A DNA stretch of 64,000 bases from Hafnia alvei (lineage in GTDB: Bacteria > Pseudomonadota > Gammaproteobacteria > Enterobacterales > Enterobacteriaceae): NCBI RefSeq assembly GCF_900095695.1, contig NZ_FMIQ01000031.1:16774-80773 (forward strand), given 5' to 3'. Each line of letters opens with the position of its first letter. Within the stretch, counting starts at the first letter, position 1. Positions 18,344 through 28,667 of this stretch are shown one piece after another. Both the position numbers and the translations under genes were made by a program. The notes below the pieces were generated by a model, which made no database searches, was not told the origin of the DNA, and was given only the letters and a program-made list of their open reading frames with translations.

Positions 18344-19990
18344 ATGGCAAATCACCCCCGTGCCGGGCAGCCTGCCCAGCAGAGCGATTTGATCAACGTG
18401 GCTCAACTGGTTTCTCAATACTATGTATTGACGCCGGAAGTGGGTAACACGTCGCATGCGGTAAAATTCGGGACCTCAGGTCACCGTGGCAGCGCCCAGC
18501 GCCATAGCTTTAACGAAGCGCACATTTTAGCTATTGCCCAAGCAATTGTTGAAGTGCGTAAAGCCAATGGCATCGAAGGCCCCTGTATCGTGGGTAAAGA
18601 TACGCATGGGTTGTCTGAACCTGCGTTTATCAGCGTGCTAGAAGTTCTGACGGCAAACGGCGTGGACGTCGTGGTACAGCAGGATAATGGTTTCACCCCA
18701 ACGCCTGCGGTTTCTCACGCTATTCTGACTCACAACAGCAATAAGAATGCGGTATTGGCCGACGGTATCGTCATCACGCCTTCGCACAATCCGCCTGAAG
18801 ATGGCGGTATCAAATACAATCCGCCAAATGGTGGACCGGCAGATACCGATCTTACCAAGGTGATTGAACAGCGCGCCAACGAACTGTTAAGCCTTAACTT
18901 GCAGGGTGTGAAGCGTCAAACGCTCGATGCAGCTTGGAAAAGCGGCTTGGTGCACGCTAAAGATCTGGTACAGCCTTATATTGAAGGTTTGGTTGATATC
19001 GTTGATATGCAAGCCATTCAGCGCTCTGGCCTGCATTTAGGCGTCGATCCATTGGGCGGTTCCGGCATTGAGTATTGGCAGCGCATTGGTGAACATTACA
19101 AACTTGATCTGACCTTGGTGAACGATCACGTTGATCCATCATTCCGCTTCATGCACTTAGACCACGATGGCGTGATCCGTATGGATTGCTCATCGGAAAG
19201 CGCAATGGCGGGATTGCTGGCGCTGCGAGATCAGTTTGATTTAGCGTTCGCTAACGACCCAGACTACGATCGCCACGGTATCGTCACGCCTTCAGGCCTG
19301 ATGAATCCGAATCACTACTTAGCCGTAGCTATTAATTATCTGTTCCAGCATCGCCCACAGTGGGGCGCTGATGTTGCCGTAGGTAAAACGCTGGTATCCA
19401 GCGCCATGATTGACCGCGTCGTCAATGACTTAGGTCGCAAACTGGTGGAAGTTCCTGTCGGCTTTAAGTGGTTTGTTGATGGCCTGTTTGACGGCAGCTT
19501 TGGTTTTGGTGGCGAAGAGAGCGCAGGCGCTTCCTTCCTGCGCTTTAACGGTACGCCGTGGTCAACAGACAAAGACGGCATCATTATGTGCCTGCTTGCC
19601 GCTGAGATCACTGCCGTTACCGGTGAAAACCCACAGCAGCATTACAATAAGCTGGCGGAACGTTTTGGTGCGCCAAGTTATAACCGTATTCAGGCACCGG
19701 CTACGCATGCGCAGAAAGATGCGCTGTCTAAGCTCTCTCCTGAGATGGTTAAAGCTGACAAACTGGCGGGCGATCCAATTACCGCTCGTTTGACCAAGGC
19801 TCCGGGCAACAACGCCTCTATCGGCGGGCTGAAAGTGATGACCGACAACGGCTGGTTTGCTGCTCGTCCATCTGGCACAGAAGAAGCCTACAAAATTTAC
19901 TGCGAAAGTTTCTTAGGCGCTGAACATCGCCTGCGAATCGAGAAAGAAGCGGTGGATATTGTGAGCGCTGTGCTCGCCAGCGCCAAATAA
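18344..19990 (+). CDS. pgm: phosphoglucomutase (alpha-D-glucose)
   Basis: Pgm interconverts glucose-1-P and glucose-6-P, linking glycolysis to glycogen, UDP-glucose and envelope sugars. The phospho-serine loop [12 protein letters not shown] carries the active Ser147. The metal loop is [11 protein letters not shown], the sugar-binding loop GGEESAGAS and the phosphate-binding loop RPSGTE near the C-terminus. Length is 548 aa versus 546 in E. coli. I chose the ATG at 18344 ([10 protein letters not shown]) because GGGAG is eight bases upstream; a GTG two codons earlier is less likely. It follows seqA and ends at a strong terminator. The potE-speF genes found downstream in E. coli are absent. Confidence 0.97.
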   Translation: MANHPRAGQPAQQSDLINVAQLVSQYYVLTPEVGNTSHAVKFGTSGHRGSAQRHSFNEAHILAIAQAIVEVRKANGIEGPCIVGKDTHGLSEPAFISVLEVLTANGVDVVVQQDNGFTPTPAVSHAILTHNSNKNAVLADGIVITPSHNPPEDGGIKYNPPNGGPADTDLTKVIEQRANELLSLNLQGVKRQTLDAAWKSGLVHAKDLVQPYIEGLVDIVDMQAIQRSGLHLGVDPLGGSGIEYWQRIGEHYKLDLTLVNDHVDPSFRFMHLDHDGVIRMDCSSESAMAGLLALRDQFDLAFANDPDYDRHGIVTPSGLMNPNHYLAVAINYLFQHRPQWGADVAVGKTLVSSAMIDRVVNDLGRKLVEVPVGFKWFVDGLFDGSFGFGGEESAGASFLRFNGTPWSTDKDGIIMCLLAAEITAVTGENPQQHYNKLAERFGAPSYNRIQAPATHAQKDALSKLSPEMVKADKLAGDPITARLTKAPGNNASIGGLKVMTDNGWFAARPSGTEEAYKIYCESFLGAEHRLRIEKEAVDIVSAVLASAK

Positions 19991-20010
19991 GCGAGTTCTT
20001 CAGAAATTCT

Positions 20011-20037
20011 AAAAGCGCCTTTAACGGCGCTTTTTTT
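20011..20037 (+). terminator. pgm terminator
   Basis: AAAAGCGCC-TTTAAC-GGCGCTTTTTTT is a perfect stem with a T-run, 20 bases after the pgm stop. Confidence 0.92.
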
Positions 20038-20073
20038 ATGCCGCAAAAAGTGAAGCTCAACCTGCTCGAATAT

Positions 20074-20092
20074 GATAAAAGTTATCATTATC
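20074..20092 (+). promoter_or_regulatory. Fur box upstream of the DUF3861 gene
   Basis: GATAAAAGTTATCATTATC matches the 19-base Fur consensus GATAATGATAATCATTATC at 15 positions, with a perfect ATCATTATC right half. It ends 25 bases before the downstream ATG, where Fur would cover the promoter or early leader. Confidence 0.75.
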
Positions 20093-20117
20093 AAAAAATA
20101 TTCGAAGAGGGAATACC

Positions 20118-20456
20118 ATGTCTGGATATCGCTACCGCATCACCGTAGAGCCGATTGCCGATCGTAAAGGCGATCCGATTGATAAAGCGCCAATCAGCTT
20201 TGAAGTTGAAAATCATGATGAGATTCTATCTATCGTCGAAAGGCTGGGGGCAAGGGACGATTTGCCATTCACCGGTGATAAATCGAAGGCCTTTGCCGTT
20301 GGTTTAAAACTGTTTTCAGAATCACTGCTGGAGAACCGTAAACATCCGCTGTTTGACGATCTGCGTGATTCATTCCGCGCTTTTATGATGACTTTAAAAG
20401 GTATCAAGCGCGGTGAGAGTGCCGACGAAGCAAAAGAAGAACAAAAAGAAGGTTAA
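20118..20456 (+). CDS. DUF3861 family protein, probably Fur-controlled
   Basis: A 112-aa acidic cytoplasmic protein of unknown function. The N-terminus reads SGYRYRITVEPIADRKGDPI, a pattern I associate with DUF3861. The middle holds a helical DEILSIVERLGARDDL segment and the C-terminus is a charged tail (GESADEAKEEQKEG). There is no signal peptide or membrane segment. An AAGAGGGA ribosome site precedes the ATG. The upstream Fur box suggests induction on iron starvation. The gene converges on kdpE with only three bases between the stop codons, so no separate terminator fits between them. Confidence 0.75.
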   Translation: MSGYRYRITVEPIADRKGDPIDKAPISFEVENHDEILSIVERLGARDDLPFTGDKSKAFAVGLKLFSESLLENRKHPLFDDLRDSFRAFMMTLKGIKRGESADEAKEEQKEG

Positions 20457-20459
20457 AAA

Positions 20460-21149
20460 TTACAGCATAAACCGGTAACCAACGCCGGTTTCAGTCAGTA
20501 AGTGCTTGGGGCGTGCTGGTTCAGCCTCGAGTTTTTGCCGTAAATGCCCCATATAGATCCGCAGATAATGGCTGTGCTCAACGTAGTTTGGCCCCCAAAC
20601 CGTACTAAGCAGCTGGCGCTGTGTGAGCACTTTTCCTGCATTGGCGATAAGTTCGGTTAGCAAACGAAACTCCAACGGTGTGAGATGCAAATCCTCACCG
20701 GCTCGAGTGACTCGGCGGTTAATCAAATCCACCTCAACGTCTGAGAATTGAATTAGCGGGCTTTCCTGATTTTGCTGAGCATGGCGGCGCAAAGAGACGC
20801 GCACGCGGGCCAATAATTCCGCTACGCCAAAGGGTTTACTTAGATAATCATCGGCTCCGGCATCTAGCGCCAGCACCTTGTCCGACTCCTCGCTGCGCGC
20901 AGAAAGCACAATCACCGGAATTGAACTCCACTGGCGCAAATCGCGGATAAAATCTAGGCCATCGCCATCCGGTAAGCCTAAGTCGAGAATAATCAGATCT
21001 GGTTTTCGCGTTCCCGCCTCGATCAGACCACGCTGCAATGTATCGGCGTCGAAAACCCGCCAGCCCTCATTCTCAAGCGCAGAACGGACAAAGCGGCGGA
21101 TCTCTTTTTCATCTTCAACGATGAGCACATTTATCGGGGTTTGATTCAC
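20460..21149 (-). CDS. kdpE: response regulator KdpE
   Basis: KdpE is the OmpR-type activator of kdpFABC under potassium limitation. A receiver domain with phospho-acceptor Asp56 (LIILDLGLP) and conserved Lys in LSKPFG is followed by a winged-helix DNA-binding domain (about 130-229, LTPLEFRLL ... SHYLRIYMGHLRQKLE). The ORF extends 21 codons further up, overlapping kdpD. The GTG at 21147-21149 lies six bases after AGAGAG and gives 229 aa, like E. coli's 225, so I prefer it. Its operator is recognisable at 28645-28667. Last gene of the kdp cluster. Confidence 0.93.
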   Translation of the reverse strand: MNQTPINVLIVEDEKEIRRFVRSALENEGWRVFDADTLQRGLIEAGTRKPDLIILDLGLPDGDGLDFIRDLRQWSSIPVIVLSARSEESDKVLALDAGADDYLSKPFGVAELLARVRVSLRRHAQQNQESPLIQFSDVEVDLINRRVTRAGEDLHLTPLEFRLLTELIANAGKVLTQRQLLSTVWGPNYVEHSHYLRIYMGHLRQKLEAEPARPKHLLTETGVGYRFML

Positions 21150-21180
21150 GTTATCTCTCTGTTTCGCCGCTCTCTGTTTT

Positions 21181-23886
21181 TCAAGAACTTGGATGATCAA
21201 GTTCATCCTCAATATCAGGCGGTGCTTCTAGCGGTAGGGTAAAGTGGAAACAGGCCCCGCCTTGAGCAATATTTTCTGCCCATATTTTACCACCGTGTAC
21301 TTCTATAATGGCACGACAAATGGCTAAGCCCAAACCGACCCCAGGAATCGCTGACTCTTTATCGCCGCGGGTAAACTTATTGAATATCAGCAGTAGCTGT
21401 TCGGCGGGAATACCGTTGCCGCGATCTTCAATTTCTACTTCTAACCAATCTTCTGAGGCTTTTGCCCGAATCGCCAACGGTGATTCCAGTCCGGCATATT
21501 TGCCCGCGTTTTCTAACAGATTTTGTATCACGCGCTCAATCAAGCTGCCGTCGCAGTTCACTAAGGGGAGATCTGCCGGTAAATCAATCGTCAGCGGATG
21601 CGAATTCAGCATCGGTTCTAACGTATTAATTGCACTGCCGACGATTTCCTCCAGCGATTGCCACTCTTTACGCAGGTTAAATCCGCCGGACTGAATACGT
21701 GCCATATCCAGTAAATTATTGACCAGCCGCGTGGTGTTGAGGATCTGCTGGCGGATTTGATTGGCCTGTTGGGCATGCGGCGATTTTTCAGCGGCCAGAT
21801 CGAGCGTTAAAATTTCAGCCTGACCAAACAACACGGTGAGCGGGGTACGCAGATCGTGCGAAAGAGCGGCTAACAGCGAGTTTCTGAGCTGTTCGCGCTC
21901 GGTGTCCATACGTGCGCTCGCCGCCGTTTGGGCCAGATGTAAACGCTCAAGCGCGCTAGCAATCATCACCGCATAAGTTTGTAACAGACGCTGCTGTTCA
22001 GGCACCATCAATTGGCGCATGTTCATGGGTTCGATGGCTAAAACGCCAAAGGTCTGCTGTGAGGTGCTCAGGGGCAGTAGTTGATAAGGAACACCGGGTA
22101 GCGTATCGGTACCTGCCCCTGCGGGTTGCTGCTTATCGAAGCACCAATGTGCAATAGCAAAATCAACGCCCGACACACCTTCCTGTGGCGGTGTCACCTG
22201 AACCAACGGCGTATCATCGCTGGGAATTAATACTGATGTCCGTGCGTTGAAACTGCTGTTAAGAAAATAGCTGCCGCTGCGAGCGATATCTTCATTGGTA
22301 ATTGCATTACTCAGGGCTTTGGACAGTTCATACATATGGCGCGCGCGCTGCTCGCGATAACGCGCCACTCGCGCCTGATAGCGCACACCTGCGGTCAGAT
22401 TACCAATCACGATCCCGACGGTTAGCATCACACCAAAGGTCACGAGATATTGAACGTCGGTAACGGCGAACGACCACTGAGGTTGGATGAAAAAAAGATC
22501 GAAACTGGCAACGCTAACCACGGCGGAAAGTACGGAAGGCCAGCGGCCATAAAACAGCGCCACGATCACTACCCCCAGCAGATAGACCATCACGATATTA
22601 GCCTGATCGAAGTTGGGGAAAATCATTCTTGCCAGTAGCGTAATCAGCGCACATAGGGCAATGGCAACCAGACACCCGCGAATTTGCATCCGCCACTTTT
22701 CGCTGAAAGAGCGACTATCGGACTCTTTGCTGGCGGTGCGAGGTTTGTCTTCAACGGCGACGATAATTAAATCGAGATCCGGCCCGAGTTTAGCCAGCCT
22801 GTCAGCAAAACTTTCATGCCACCACCAACGCCGCTCTTTCTTATTGCGCCTGCCAATAATAATTTTGCCGAGATTATGCTCACGGGCGTAGCGCAGAATG
22901 GCTTTTTCTTCATTGGGATCGGATAGCGTGGTGGTTTCTGCGCCTAATTCTTGTGCCAGCTTAACGCTGCGTAAAATCGCCCGCCGCTGATTTTCCGGTA
23001 ATCGATGCAGGCGCGGTGTTTCCACATAAACTGCGTGCCAGATGCAGCCAAGACGAGCCGCCAGCCTAGACGCTGTGCGGATAAGTTTGTCGTTATCGAC
23101 GTTGTGGCCAATACACAGCAAAATGGCATCACGGGTATGCCAAACGCGTTCTTTATCTTGGCTATTACGAAACTCGCGCATTTGCTCATCAACGCGGTCT
23201 GCGGTACGACGCAGCGCCAATTCGCGTAAGGCAATCAAATTTCCTTTACGGAAAAAGTGCTCGATGGCGCGTTCTGCCTGCCCAGGAATATAGACTTTCC
23301 CTTCGTTTAGGCGCTGGCGTAAATCGTCCGGTGGTAAGTCCACCAGCACGATTTCGCTGGCATCATCGAAGATGCGGTCAGGCACGGTTTCGCGCACGCG
23401 AATTCCGGTTACGGAACCAACCACGTCGTTAAGACTTTCAAGGTGCTGAACGTTAACGGTAGTAAGCACGTCAATGCCCGCATCCAGCAGTTCCTCGACG
23501 TCTTGCCAGCGTTTAGGATGGCGCGAACCGGCGGCGTTGCTGTGCGCTAGCTCATCCATCAGGATTAGCGCAGGGTGGCGAGCCAGCGCCTGATCGAGAG
23601 CAAACTCTCGCACTTGACGACCGCGATGATGAATTCGCTTGAGGGGTAAGATATCCAGCCCCTCAAGCTGTGCAGCGGTCTCCGCACGGCCATGGGTTTC
23701 CACTACGCCGACCAGAACGTCTAAGCCTTGGGCACGAAGGCGCTGCGCTTCTTGCAGCATCGCGTAGGTTTTTCCAACGCCAGCGCAGGCGCCGAAAAAG
23801 ACTTTTAGTTTTCCGCGTGGCTTTTCGCAAACCTGAGCCAGCAAGGTATCTGGATCGGGGCGGCGCAGCTCTTCATCGTCTAGCAT
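21181..23886 (-). CDS. kdpD: sensor histidine kinase KdpD
   Basis: KdpD senses potassium limitation and phosphorylates KdpE. Its 901 aa (E. coli 894) contain an N-terminal KdpD domain with the Walker A loop GACAGVGKT (32-40), then a universal-stress-protein-like domain (about 250-370). Four membrane helices follow (about 400-500), then a GAF-like region and the kinase core with phospho-His677 in LSHDLRTPLTVL. The ATPase motifs are NLLENAGKYA, DRGNGIP and GVGLGLAI. It starts 30 bases after kdpC and is followed by kdpE in one transcript. Confidence 0.96.
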   Translation of the reverse strand: MLDDEELRRPDPDTLLAQVCEKPRGKLKVFFGACAGVGKTYAMLQEAQRLRAQGLDVLVGVVETHGRAETAAQLEGLDILPLKRIHHRGRQVREFALDQALARHPALILMDELAHSNAAGSRHPKRWQDVEELLDAGIDVLTTVNVQHLESLNDVVGSVTGIRVRETVPDRIFDDASEIVLVDLPPDDLRQRLNEGKVYIPGQAERAIEHFFRKGNLIALRELALRRTADRVDEQMREFRNSQDKERVWHTRDAILLCIGHNVDNDKLIRTASRLAARLGCIWHAVYVETPRLHRLPENQRRAILRSVKLAQELGAETTTLSDPNEEKAILRYAREHNLGKIIIGRRNKKERRWWWHESFADRLAKLGPDLDLIIVAVEDKPRTASKESDSRSFSEKWRMQIRGCLVAIALCALITLLARMIFPNFDQANIVMVYLLGVVIVALFYGRWPSVLSAVVSVASFDLFFIQPQWSFAVTDVQYLVTFGVMLTVGIVIGNLTAGVRYQARVARYREQRARHMYELSKALSNAITNEDIARSGSYFLNSSFNARTSVLIPSDDTPLVQVTPPQEGVSGVDFAIAHWCFDKQQPAGAGTDTLPGVPYQLLPLSTSQQTFGVLAIEPMNMRQLMVPEQQRLLQTYAVMIASALERLHLAQTAASARMDTEREQLRNSLLAALSHDLRTPLTVLFGQAEILTLDLAAEKSPHAQQANQIRQQILNTTRLVNNLLDMARIQSGGFNLRKEWQSLEEIVGSAINTLEPMLNSHPLTIDLPADLPLVNCDGSLIERVIQNLLENAGKYAGLESPLAIRAKASEDWLEVEIEDRGNGIPAEQLLLIFNKFTRGDKESAIPGVGLGLAICRAIIEVHGGKIWAENIAQGGACFHFTLPLEAPPDIEDELDHPSS

Positions 23887-23916
23887 GTCGTTCTCTTTAT
23901 GATCGCGCTGGTGGCG

Positions 23917-24513
23917 TTATAAATGCGTGTTAGATGCATTGTGGGGCAATAATGCATCCAGTGCCATGTTCAGTTCTAATACGTTAACCACCGGCTGACC
24001 AATAAACTGTGGCAGGCTATATTGGGTGTTAGAGGCAATCAGTTTTTCAACGCTGGCCTGTGGCAAATTGCGCACTTTAGCGATGCGTGCAGCCTGATAA
24101 TAGGCCGCTTGCGGCGAGATATGAGGATCCAAGCCACTGGCTGAGCTGGTCATTAGATCGACCGGAATAGCCATCGGCGCCGAAGGATCTGCTTGGCGTA
24201 ATAGCGCAGCGCGCTCTTGCAAATTTTTATCCAACTGTGGGTTAGACGCTGCCAAATTGCTGCCGCCGGAAGCCTGTGGATTATAGGCCGCGTCAGCGGT
24301 CGCGGATGGACGATCCCAAAAGTATTTTGGTTGAGTAAAGTTTTGGCCAATCAAACGTGAACCCACGATGACGCCATCGTGTTCAATCAACGATCCTTCG
24401 GCCTGAGAGTGAAACATCACCTGCGCTAACCCTGTGGTTAGCAACGGGTAGGCAATACCGGTGATGGCGGTCAAAATCAGCATCATCATCATAGAGGGAC
24501 GTAGTAGCGACAT
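23917..24513 (-). CDS. kdpC: potassium-transporting ATPase subunit KdpC
   Basis: KdpC is the single-span inner-membrane subunit that stabilises the KdpFABC complex and raises ATP affinity of KdpB. The N-terminal membrane helix (about 8-32, MMMLILTAITGIAYPLLTTG) is followed by a periplasmic domain with the family motif GQNFTQPKYFWDRPSA. Length is 198 aa. Unusually it is separated from kdpB by ~200 bases containing a copy of the dispersed stem-loop repeat, whereas in E. coli the two genes nearly abut. This may lower KdpC relative to KdpAB unless read-through is efficient. Confidence 0.95.
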   Translation of the reverse strand: MSLLRPSMMMMLILTAITGIAYPLLTTGLAQVMFHSQAEGSLIEHDGVIVGSRLIGQNFTQPKYFWDRPSATADAAYNPQASGGSNLAASNPQLDKNLQERAALLRQADPSAPMAIPVDLMTSSASGLDPHISPQAAYYQAARIAKVRNLPQASVEKLIASNTQYSLPQFIGQPVVNVLELNMALDALLPHNASNTHL

Positions 24514-24710
24514 TATTCATTCCTTAAAACATTCTGTACTTCATATGCTTAGCTAAGAATATCTTCAGCAAACAATAGAACTTTCTGAAGCCTGATTTTA
24601 GGGGAAGTACACCGATGGGGTCGTAGCGGCGAAGCCGCCGGAGCGCCCCGCGGTGTGCTAGCCCCGTGTATCTCGATCTTATAAACGGCTGGCGTTAACT
24701 CATGAGCGTA
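24514..24710. other. enlarged kdpB-kdpC intergenic region
   Basis: A 197-base gap within an otherwise tight operon. It is occupied mostly by repeat copy 2 (24594-24677), with AT-rich DNA before the kdpC start. No promoter or ORF is evident. Confidence 0.8.
24594..24677. repeat. dispersed stem-loop repeat, copy 2
   Basis: An 84-base core that differs from copy 1 mainly by GGGGTCG for GGGATCG and a tip loop of GAA instead of GTAA. All nested pairings (AGGGG/CCCC, TACACCG/CGGTGTG, GGGG/CCCC, GCGGC/GCCGC) are intact. It lies inside the kdp operon. Confidence 0.88.
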
Positions 24711-26777
24711 TTAAGCCAAGCCACAAACGGTCAGCAACATATCGATCAATTTGATCCCGACAAACGGCACCAACAGCCCGCCTGCACCATAGAGCCATAA
24801 ATTTCGGCGCAACAGTGCGCTGGCGCTTAGCGGTTTATAGCTCACGCCTTTCAGCGCCAGCGGGATCAAGAACACAATGATCAACGCGTTGAAAATGACC
24901 GCTGACATAATGGCCGACGCCGGCGACGTTAGGTGCATGACGTTGAGCGCATTCAGCTGAGGATAAGTGGCTGCAAAGGCTGCTGGAATAATGGCGAAAT
25001 ATTTCGCCACGTCATTGGCGATACTGAAGGTAGTCAGTGAACCACGCGTCATCAGCATCTGTTTGCCGATATGCACCACTTCAATCAACTTGGTTGGGTT
25101 AGAGTCTAAATCAACCATGTTGCCCGCTTCTTTAGCGGCCTGTGTGCCTGAGTTCATGGCGACCGCAACGTCGGCTTGGGCCAGCGCTGGCGCATCGTTG
25201 GTACCGTCGCCGGTCATGGCCACTAAGCGACCTTCAGCTTGATACTGACGGATCAGCGCCAATTTGGCTTCGGGCGTAGCTTCCGCCAGAAAATCATCCA
25301 CGCCAGCTTCGGCAGCGATAGCCGCAGCGGTTAAGCGGTTATCACCGGTAATCATGACCGTTTTGATACCCATGCGGCGTAGCTCAGAGAATCGCTCTTT
25401 GATGCCGCCTTTGACGATATCTTTCAGCGCCACCACGCCAAGAATCCGGCCATCTTCTGCCACCACCAGCGGTGTGCCGCCGGTGCGTGCAACGCTTTCC
25501 ACGCGTTCATCAACCGCACGTGGGAAGTGGCCTTGGTTAGATTCAACGTGGCGGCGTATTGCGTCCACTGAACCTTTGCGGATCATTCTTCCCTGCACGT
25601 TAACGCCGCTCATGCGGGTTTGGGCCGAGAAGGGCACAAAGGTTGCGCCTAGGCTCGCTAAATCACGTTCGCGCAGATTGAAACGCTGCTTAGCCAGCAC
25701 CACAATGCTGCGGCCTTCAGGTGTTTCATCGGCTAGCGAAGCGAGCTGTGCCGCGCTGGCGAGCTCTTCCTCACTCACGCCGGGGACAGGCAAGAATTCG
25801 GTCGCCTGACGATTGCCCAGCGTGATAGTGCCCGTTTTGTCCAATAGCAACACATCGACGTCACCGGCGGCTTCCACGGCGCGCCCGCTGGTGGCAATGA
25901 CGTTTGCGCCTAGCATGCGGCTCATCCCCGCCACGCCAATGGCTGACAGTAAGCCACCAATGGTGGTTGGGATTAAACAGACCAGCAGGGCGACTAGCAC
26001 GGTAATCGTCACCGGAACCCCAACGTGGCCGGCCTGCGCGCTAAACAGCGAGAAGGGGTAAAGCGTTGCCGTAGCCAGTAAAAACACCAGCGTTAAGGCA
26101 ATAAGCAAAATGGTTAGCGCGATTTCGTTAGGGGTTTTACGCCGCTTCGCGCCCTCAACCATCGCAATCATGCGGTCGAGGAAGGTTTCTCCAGGATTAA
26201 CGGTGCATTGGATCACCAGCCAATCTGACAGAATACGCGTGCCACCGGTAACGGAAGAAAAGTCACCGCCCGATTCGCGAATGACCGGTGCTGATTCGCC
26301 GGTAATCGCGCTTTCGTCAACCGAGGCGCCACCTTCTAACACTTCACCGTCACAGGGAATGGTGTCACCGGCTTCAACCAGCACAACATCGCCTTTGCGC
26401 AGAGAATCAGCAGATACTTTTTCTTGCTGCGAATCATGTTGCGGTGAGGCCAGTTTTTTAGCCCAGCTAGTTTTTTTCACCCCTTTCAGGCTTTCGGCCT
26501 GCGCTTTGCTGCGCCCTTCGGCCAGAGCTTCGGCAAAGTTAGCAAACAGAACCGTGAACCAAAGCCAAACAGCCACGCTTCCAGTAAATGCGGCGCTGCC
26601 GTCACTTTGCCCGCTGAGGATGGAGATCCAGATTATGGTGGTGAGAATGCTGCCCAAATACACCACGAACATCACCGGATTGCGCCACTGCACGCGAGGA
26701 TAGAGTTTTTTAACAGCATCTTTGATAGCGGTACGGACCAGTTTTGGTTCGAACAACGCGCGTTGTTTACGAGTCAT
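24711..26777 (-). CDS. kdpB: potassium-transporting P-type ATPase KdpB
   Basis: KdpB is the catalytic subunit that couples ATP hydrolysis to high-affinity potassium uptake through KdpA. The P-type phosphorylation motif DKTGT places the phospho-Asp at 313. TGES (actuator), [12 protein letters not shown] (hinge) and KGSVDAI (nucleotide-binding) are also present. Several membrane helices are visible at the N-terminus, around 210-290 and at the C-terminus. The ATG at 26775-26777 ([13 protein letters not shown]) gives 688 aa, near E. coli's 682; a further-upstream start would run into kdpA. It follows kdpA by 11 bases. Confidence 0.96.
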   Translation of the reverse strand: MTRKQRALFEPKLVRTAIKDAVKKLYPRVQWRNPVMFVVYLGSILTTIIWISILSGQSDGSAAFTGSVAVWLWFTVLFANFAEALAEGRSKAQAESLKGVKKTSWAKKLASPQHDSQQEKVSADSLRKGDVVLVEAGDTIPCDGEVLEGGASVDESAITGESAPVIRESGGDFSSVTGGTRILSDWLVIQCTVNPGETFLDRMIAMVEGAKRRKTPNEIALTILLIALTLVFLLATATLYPFSLFSAQAGHVGVPVTITVLVALLVCLIPTTIGGLLSAIGVAGMSRMLGANVIATSGRAVEAAGDVDVLLLDKTGTITLGNRQATEFLPVPGVSEEELASAAQLASLADETPEGRSIVVLAKQRFNLRERDLASLGATFVPFSAQTRMSGVNVQGRMIRKGSVDAIRRHVESNQGHFPRAVDERVESVARTGGTPLVVAEDGRILGVVALKDIVKGGIKERFSELRRMGIKTVMITGDNRLTAAAIAAEAGVDDFLAEATPEAKLALIRQYQAEGRLVAMTGDGTNDAPALAQADVAVAMNSGTQAAKEAGNMVDLDSNPTKLIEVVHIGKQMLMTRGSLTTFSIANDVAKYFAIIPAAFAATYPQLNALNVMHLTSPASAIMSAVIFNALIIVFLIPLALKGVSYKPLSASALLRRNLWLYGAGGLLVPFVGIKLIDMLLTVCGLA

Positions 26778-26788
26778 TATTTTATCTC

Positions 26789-28477
26789 TCAACGTGTTAA
26801 CCAAACTTGCAGGTGTTCAGCTACCGGCCCCAGCGCCAGCGCTGGAATAAACGTTAATGCGCCGACCAATAAAATGGTGCCAACCAGCAATCCAATGAAC
26901 AGCGCTCCTTGAGTGGGTAGCGTTCCGTTCCCGGCTGGCTGACGTTTTTTCGCGACTAAAGAACCCGCAATCGCCATCACCGGAATGATGACGCCAAAGC
27001 GACCAACGAACATGGCAATCGCCAACAGAACGTTATAGAACGGCGTATTCACACTCAGACCGGCGAAAGCGCTGCCGTTGTTGTTAGCCGCTGAAGAAAG
27101 GGCATAAAGCACCTCACTAAATCCATGAGCGCCCGGATTAAGAATGCCGGCGCGGCCTGCGTCGGTCATTAGCGCCACGGCGGAGCCAATCAGCACCAGC
27201 GCGGGGGTAACCAAAATGGCCACCGCCGTCATTTTCATATCGAAAACTTCGATTTTTTTGCCGAGATATTCAGGAGTACGGCCAATCATCAGGCCAGCAA
27301 TAAAGACCGTCAGCAGCACGAAGAGCAACATGCCGTAGAGGCCAGAGCCCACGCCGCCAAAGACAACTTCACCGATCTGCATCAGCCACATGGGCACCAT
27401 GCCGCCAAGCGCGGTGAAGGAGTCATGCATCGCATTTACCGCACCGCAGGATGCAGCGGTAGTGACAACCGAATACATCGCCGTTGCCAGAATGCCAAAG
27501 CGAGTTTCCTTCCCTTCCATGTTGAAATTGCTGGCTGCACCAAAGTCGGATAAATGCGGATTTCCCTGTAGCTCGGCGTACATCACCACGATAACCGCCA
27601 CGACAAAAATCAGGCTCATGGCCCACAGTAGCGTATGGCCTTGGCGGCTTTCTCCCACGGCTTGCCCAAAGGCAAAGCAGAGCGCTGCTGGGATCAAGAA
27701 GATCGCCAACATTTGCACCATATTGCTCAGTGCCGTAGGGTTTTCGAATGGATGTGCCGAGTTAGCGCCAAAGAAACCGCCGCCGTTGGTGCCGAGTAAT
27801 TTAATCGCTTCCTGCGAAGCCACCGGCCCCATTGGCAGCAGCTGAGTGCCGCCTTCCAGCGTATGCACCGTGATATAACCATGCAGGTTTTGTAGAACGC
27901 CTTGGCTGACGAAGAACAATGCCAGAATGAGCGACAGCGGCAGCAGAACGTAAAGCGTTACGCGGAACAGATCGACCCACGCATTTCCTAGCGTGCTTGC
28001 TGAGTGGCGAGCAAATCCACGGATCAACGCAAAGACTACGGCAATTCCCGTCGCAGCAGAAAGGAAGTTTTGTACGCTCAACCCAACCATTTGGCTGAAA
28101 TAGCTTAAGGTGTTTTCGCCGCTGTATGCCTGCCAGTTAGTGTTGGTCACGAAGCTGACCGCGGTATTAAGCGCGAGGTGCCAAGACATCCCCGGCATTT
28201 GCTGTGGGTTCAGCGGCAATATGCCTTGTGCCATGAGTAGACCGAAGAGCAGTAAAATGCCCAGCAGGTTAAAGGCGAAAATGGCGAGCAAATATTGTAA
28301 CCAACTCATTTCCTGCGGTTGGATCCCACAGCAACGCCAAAAACCATTTTCCACGCCGCGCAGGGCAACGAAGGGTTCACCATCAATCAGGCGTGCCAAT
28401 ACTCTTCCCAAAGGCAATGCCAAGGCAAAAAGCACCAGCAGAAATACCGCGATCATCAGAAACGCAGAAGCAGCCAT
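26789..28477 (-). CDS. kdpA: potassium-transporting ATPase subunit KdpA
   Basis: KdpA is the channel-like inner-membrane subunit that selects and binds potassium, related to the SKT superfamily. The 562-aa protein has about ten membrane helices. The pore loops are recognisable: [55 protein letters not shown] and [13 protein letters not shown] supply the four selectivity-filter segments. Its start codon overlaps the kdpF stop (TGATG), indicating translational coupling, and kdpB follows after 11 bases. Confidence 0.96.
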   Translation of the reverse strand: MAASAFLMIAVFLLVLFALALPLGRVLARLIDGEPFVALRGVENGFWRCCGIQPQEMSWLQYLLAIFAFNLLGILLLFGLLMAQGILPLNPQQMPGMSWHLALNTAVSFVTNTNWQAYSGENTLSYFSQMVGLSVQNFLSAATGIAVVFALIRGFARHSASTLGNAWVDLFRVTLYVLLPLSLILALFFVSQGVLQNLHGYITVHTLEGGTQLLPMGPVASQEAIKLLGTNGGGFFGANSAHPFENPTALSNMVQMLAIFLIPAALCFAFGQAVGESRQGHTLLWAMSLIFVVAVIVVMYAELQGNPHLSDFGAASNFNMEGKETRFGILATAMYSVVTTAASCGAVNAMHDSFTALGGMVPMWLMQIGEVVFGGVGSGLYGMLLFVLLTVFIAGLMIGRTPEYLGKKIEVFDMKMTAVAILVTPALVLIGSAVALMTDAGRAGILNPGAHGFSEVLYALSSAANNNGSAFAGLSVNTPFYNVLLAIAMFVGRFGVIIPVMAIAGSLVAKKRQPAGNGTLPTQGALFIGLLVGTILLVGALTFIPALALGPVAEHLQVWLTR

Positions 28478-28566
28478 CAGAATTCCTCCGCGTTAAATAA
28501 TGCATAAATTAGATAAGCCAGCAGCAAGACAACCAAGACTGCACAGGCAATCACCCCGATATTCAT
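28477..28566 (-). CDS. kdpF: KdpF, small stabilising subunit
   Basis: A 29-aa single-span peptide, [12 protein letters not shown] through ALFNAEEF, corresponding in size and C-terminal sequence to E. coli KdpF (29 aa, ending ALINAEAF). It sits in the inner membrane and stabilises the Kdp complex through a lipid-like position between subunits. The stop codon overlaps the kdpA start by one base. It is preceded on the minus strand by GGAGAGG and is the first gene of the operon. Confidence 0.9.
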   Translation of the reverse strand: MNIGVIACAVLVVLLLAYLIYALFNAEEF

Positions 28567-28644
28567 ACAACCTCTCCAAAGGCATTTTTGATACTGCCTA
28601 GCCTAGGTAACTTAGGGAATAAATAGCGTAAAAAGGCAGGGCGT

Positions 28645-28667
28645 GGGTGTAAAAAAAGTATAAAAAT
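28645..28667 (-). promoter_or_regulatory. KdpE operator of the kdp operon
   Basis: Read on the minus strand, ATTTTTATA is followed by CTTTTTTTACACCC, then by GCCC-rich sequence. This matches, over 23 bases, the KdpE-binding site of the E. coli kdpFABC promoter as I remember it. It lies ~80 bases upstream of kdpF and on the 5' side of an unrecognised divergent gene. Confidence 0.85.

Noticed and set aside
21150..21212. Longer KdpE start overlapping kdpD
   Set aside because: The extra 21 residues have no counterpart in the family, and the GTG at 21147-21149 has AGAGAG at good distance.
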